Positions 61,195 to 64,000 of a stretch of 64,000 bases of DNA are shown here, piece after piece. The position numbers were made by a program, and so were the translations under genes. Numbering within the stretch: position 1 is the stretch's first letter; each line of letters starts with the position of its first letter. The notes beneath the pieces were generated by a model. That model made no database searches. It worked only from the letters and a program-made list of their open reading frames with translations, and was not told the DNA's origin. This DNA comes from Lachnospiraceae bacterium (GTDB lineage: Bacteria > Bacillota > Clostridia > Lachnospirales > Lachnospiraceae). The DNA lies in contig JAUNGG010000002.1 of the NCBI GenBank assembly GCA_030524635.1, positions 62,001 through 126,000 on the forward strand, given 5' to 3'.

Positions 61195-62502
61195 TTATCT
61201 TACATCAAACTGATCATTTGCCTTGTCATTTGGTCCTTCCACTGTGATCTGCACATCCTTACAAATCCAGTCCTTCACGCCCTGCAGCCGGCCAAACTCC
61301 TTCGCATTGATGGAAACGTGCTCCAGCACCACATGCTCCATAGGCTTTTCCGGGAATGCATCCACCTCAAAGGCTCTGGAAACACCATGGTAATCCGGTT
61401 CATTCCTTGAGATCACATTCCGGATGGTAATATTCTGCACCTTAGGGATCCCCTGTTTCTCTGGCACAGGCGCTGCAAGGACATGCCAATGCTCCGGAAT
61501 CTCCCCCTCATAATCTTCCGGGATGGCGCAATAGCTATAAGCCGGATGCCAGTTCAGCGCCATGTTAAATGGATACTTTACATTTACCATCTCCAAATTT
61601 TCCACCAGCACATCCTGGATGAATCCGCCTCTGGTCTTTGCTGATTTCAGCCGGAAGCCGCAGTCCGTATTCCGGTACTTCAGATCACGAATGGTAATGT
61701 TTCTTGCCCCGCCGGAGGTCTCGCTTCCGATGGTCACGCCGCAGCCGGTAAGGATCTCGCAGTTTTGAATCAGCACATTTTCACATATCCGGTTGACCCG
61801 GAGCCCATTTGCATCCCGGCCGGATTTCACGCAGATGCTGTCATCATTGCAGGCAATACGGCACCGCTCTACCACTACGTTACAGCAGGAATCAATGTCA
61901 ATCCCATCGGTGCTGGGGCCGTCATTGTCATGGATCCACAATCCGTCCACATGGACCTCCCTGCTGTAGCACACATGGACATTCCAAAAACCGGAGCGGA
62001 CGCTCTCAAAGCCGGACAGCTCCACCTGCTCCGAATTCATCACCACCAAATTTCTGGGACGGCGGCAGTCGTAGTCCACACACCAACGTAAGTTTCTGGC
62101 ATCATAAGCTTTTCTCATGCCGCCCTGACGGTCCTCTCCCCAGTACTTCTTCCACCAGAAGGGGCCCTGGCCATCGATAACTCCTTTTCCCGTCACCTTT
62201 ACATGCTTCTGACCGTCAATATTCAAAATACCTACCAACCACTTCATCTCAATACCAGCTACTCTTGTATCCATAACCGGATACTCCTCCTCATGGGTGG
62301 TACCCATTAAAACAGCACCCTCTTCCATGTGAAATTCCATATTGCTTCCTAAAAACAAGGAGCTGGTTAAATAGGTGCCTGGCTCCAAAACCACTCTTCC
62401 CTGTTCCTTTGCTGCATCATCGATAGCAGCCTGGATGGCTTTCGTATCCAGGGTCATTCCATCGGCAGCGGCTCCGTAATCCTTTGGATTAAACTCCTTC
62501 AT
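61195..62502 (-). CDS. Glycoside hydrolase family 28 (polygalacturonase/rhamnogalacturonase-type)
   Basis: 435 residues, no signal peptide. Right-handed beta-helix with GH28 site residues: STDGIDID (D199), NDDS (D220, D221) and R284-L-K286. The usual GHG catalytic-support motif is GCG at 253-255. The three Asp residues are kept. The enzyme acts on cytoplasmic or released pectin oligomers, perhaps as an exo- or unsaturated-oligogalacturonide hydrolase. The start at 62502 overlaps the GH105 stop by 14 bases and has GGAGG. Confidence 0.88.
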   Translation of the reverse strand: MKEFNPKDYGAAADGMTLDTKAIQAAIDDAAKEQGRVVLEPGTYLTSSLFLGSNMEFHMEEGAVLMGTTHEEEYPVMDTRVAGIEMKWLVGILNIDGQKHVKVTGKGVIDGQGPFWWKKYWGEDRQGGMRKAYDARNLRWCVDYDCRRPRNLVVMNSEQVELSGFESVRSGFWNVHVCYSREVHVDGLWIHDNDGPSTDGIDIDSCCNVVVERCRIACNDDSICVKSGRDANGLRVNRICENVLIQNCEILTGCGVTIGSETSGGARNITIRDLKYRNTDCGFRLKSAKTRGGFIQDVLVENLEMVNVKYPFNMALNWHPAYSYCAIPEDYEGEIPEHWHVLAAPVPEKQGIPKVQNITIRNVISRNEPDYHGVSRAFEVDAFPEKPMEHVVLEHVSINAKEFGRLQGVKDWICKDVQITVEGPNDKANDQFDVR

Positions 62503-64000
62503 CGTGTCCTCCATTCTGTGCCTGTTTCATTTTTTCAATCTCGATTCCTGCCAGCAGCACGATCCCGGTTCCATGGGTATCATTAAAATTCCAGCTCAGC
62601 TCATTTGCATAATACTCCTTACTGAAGGAATAGCCGGAGCCGCGGCAGACGCCGTAAATATTTCCCTTCCAGTCAATGGCGGTCCGGCACAGCGCCTCCC
62701 AGCCCCGCAGGGCACTCTCCCGGTAAGGCTCCGGCTCCCCAAGCCACCCGTACCGGACGCCTCTGGCAAAACCGTAGATAAACATGGCCGTACAGGAGGT
62801 CTCCCGGTACGAGTCGGGGAAGGTCAGCACCTGATGCCACATGCCTTCCTGATCCTGCAGCCTCCGGTATCCCTCACACAGCGTTTGATAAATGGTAATA
62901 ATTTCCTGATAATCCTTATGTTCTTTCGGCATCACCGCCAGAAGCTCGGTGATGGAAAATAGAACCCATCCGTTTCCTCTGCCCCAGGGCACCTTAGTCT
63001 GCACCTGATAATGGGTGTCATAAATATGAGACATGATCTGAAGTTCCGGCATAAACAGGTACCGGAAAAAGTTTTTTACCTGTCGAATGGCATCCTCCAA
63101 AAAGCCTTCCTCTCCTTCCAGCTGATAGTACCTGCACAGGAAGGGGATGCTCATATACATGTCATCTGCCCACATGGTTTCATTCATGAGAGGCATATAG
63201 GAATGATTTCGGTAAAAGGTTCCGTCCGGCAGACGCTGCTGCTGATCCCGGATATACTGTGCTGCCGCCTGACTTACCTTCTGTCCCTCCGGTACCTGCC
63301 GGTCCTTCATCACTTCTAAAAGTGCCGAGGCGAAGGAGCCGCAGTCATCCAAACTGTCAATGGTGGTCAGCTGGTTATGAAAAGGTGCTGCCCCATACAC
63401 TGACTTATCCCACATGCAGTAGTCATAAAAATCCGTGCATTTTCTCATATGGCCCTCCACATAGCTTCCCATGCCCTCATCCCCCAGCAATCTGGCAGTC
63501 TGGATCATACCGTAAAGCGTCACACCCAGGGGATAATTCCATTCCCCGTAAAGGGCGCCTTCGTTGAAGGGGCGAAGATACATCTGCGGCAGGTCTGCCT
63601 GCCAGAAGGTGGCCTGACCATTTTCTGCCATCAGCCTTATGGGCTTTTGGAAGGTAAGCGCACTCTCCATATCTACCTGCTCCTCATGCTCCAGCGGCCC
63701 GGCATACAGCCAGGATACAGAAGAAAAGGCAGCAGGAACCGGGCATTTTGGCGGAAGTGTCCTTCCATCCTCTCCCGCCACCTGAATCTGAGGATCCCTT
63801 CCCCTCACCGCCAGCACATGGCTTCCCGCCGGAAGCGGGTCAGAGAGCGGAAATGGTTTTCCGTCCAGATACCCCTGCCGGATCTCTCCCTGCAGCTGCT
63901 GTGCATAATAGCGGCCTGCTTCCGGAATCTGGAATCTGGCAGCCGCCACCAGCTCCCGTCCCTTTCCCGTCTCTCCAAACAGCCGTTCCGAGAGAGGCAG
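62489..64000 (-). CDS. GH105 unsaturated rhamnogalacturonyl/glucuronyl hydrolase (N-terminal end cut by window)
   Basis: At least 503 residues; the frame is open through 64000, so the start lies outside. A glycoside hydrolase 88/105 (alpha/alpha)6 barrel with YGMIQTARLLGDEG, WADDMYMSIPFLCRYYQ, KVPWGRGNGWVLFSITELL, and ETSCTAMFIYGFARGVRYGWL. It removes unsaturated uronic acid from oligomers made by pectate or rhamnogalacturonan lyases. About 130 residues in front form an extra domain with uncertain function. No secretion signal is visible in the window. Coupled to GH28 downstream. Confidence 0.88.
   Translation of the reverse strand: MPLSERLFGETGKGRELVAAARFQIPEAGRYYAQQLQGEIRQGYLDGKPFPLSDPLPAGSHVLAVRGRDPQIQVAGEDGRTLPPKCPVPAAFSSVSWLYAGPLEHEEQVDMESALTFQKPIRLMAENGQATFWQADLPQMYLRPFNEGALYGEWNYPLGVTLYGMIQTARLLGDEGMGSYVEGHMRKCTDFYDYCMWDKSVYGAAPFHNQLTTIDSLDDCGSFASALLEVMKDRQVPEGQKVSQAAAQYIRDQQQRLPDGTFYRNHSYMPLMNETMWADDMYMSIPFLCRYYQLEGEEGFLEDAIRQVKNFFRYLFMPELQIMSHIYDTHYQVQTKVPWGRGNGWVLFSITELLAVMPKEHKDYQEIITIYQTLCEGYRRLQDQEGMWHQVLTFPDSYRETSCTAMFIYGFARGVRYGWLGEPEPYRESALRGWEALCRTAIDWKGNIYGVCRGSGYSFSKEYYANELSWNFNDTHGTGIVLLAGIEIEKMKQAQNGGHDEGV

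Noticed and set aside
1-64000. CRISPR arrays, tRNA or rRNA genes, phage genes
   Set aside because: No regularly spaced repeats, no tRNA-like GGTTCGAATCC contexts and no phage structural genes were seen by eye.

Overview
The window looks like a chromosomal segment of an anaerobic, spore-forming Lachnospiraceae-type Clostridia. Signs are a CotS-like spore coat kinase, a T-box in front of proS, an ECF S component, a choline-binding-repeat protein, a DUF4250 protein, a class F flavodiiron fusion and a glycyl radical enzyme. Shine-Dalgarno sites are strong (AGGAGG type). No rRNA, tRNA or CRISPR was seen. Genus-level placement is inference.

Layout: (1) 1-2752, minus strand: type IV pilus/secretion operon (DUF4250, prepilin, a possible 44-aa ORF, prepilin peptidase, PilC/GspF, PilM-like edge fragment). 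(2) 2814-8228: MATE exporter, then a sugar/polyol cluster (GPH symporter, zinc polyol dehydrogenase, ROK regulator). (3) 8320-17383: two-component system divergent from a short TetR-type regulator, RND adaptor, RND pump and two TolC-like proteins. (4) 17415-19613: cell-wall-binding protein and NhaC-type antiporter. (5) 19757-30737: TRAP transporter, AraC regulator, then an operon of glycyl radical activase, an unassigned glycyl radical enzyme, a bicupin and a ManA-like isomerase. A mobile-element scar (leader peptide/attenuator, GNAT acetyltransferase, cut MobL relaxase joined to the end of an integrase) sits between the regulator and manA. (6) 30886-36222: flavodiiron-rubredoxin-NROR fusion, YfcE-like phosphoesterase, 2-hydroxyacid dehydrogenase, aspartate dehydrogenase. 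(7) 36671-39876, plus strand: class A penicillin-binding protein and a membrane partner. (8) 40075-54745: housekeeping genes (shikimate kinase, flavin reductase, CBS-type Mn pyrophosphatase, sugar nucleotidyltransferase, polysaccharide deacetylase, tagaturonate reductase, phosphoglucomutase, CotS-like kinase, P1 peptidase, ECF S component, CCA-adding enzyme, proS). (9) 55232-61032: PTS operon with MupG (DUF871), PRD regulator, EIIB-EIIC-EIIA and a short GrdB-like protein. (10) 61195-64000: GH28 and GH105 pectin/rhamnogalacturonan enzymes, the latter cut by the window edge.

The best candidate for an undescribed system is region 5. The glycyl radical enzyme keeps the radical glycine and the thiyl cysteine, but has Trp where most C-O/C-N/C-S lyases of the superfamily have Glu two residues after the cysteine. 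Its operon promoter shares an exact 13-base motif with the TRAP operon leader, which supports one regulon that imports and cleaves an unknown, probably carbohydrate-like, substrate. Other points of interest are a ribosome-sensing-type attenuator before the acetyltransferase, a structured candidate RNA with its own terminator at 43091-43245, two TolC-like proteins in an apparent monoderm, and a 137-bp palindromic element between proS and cca.
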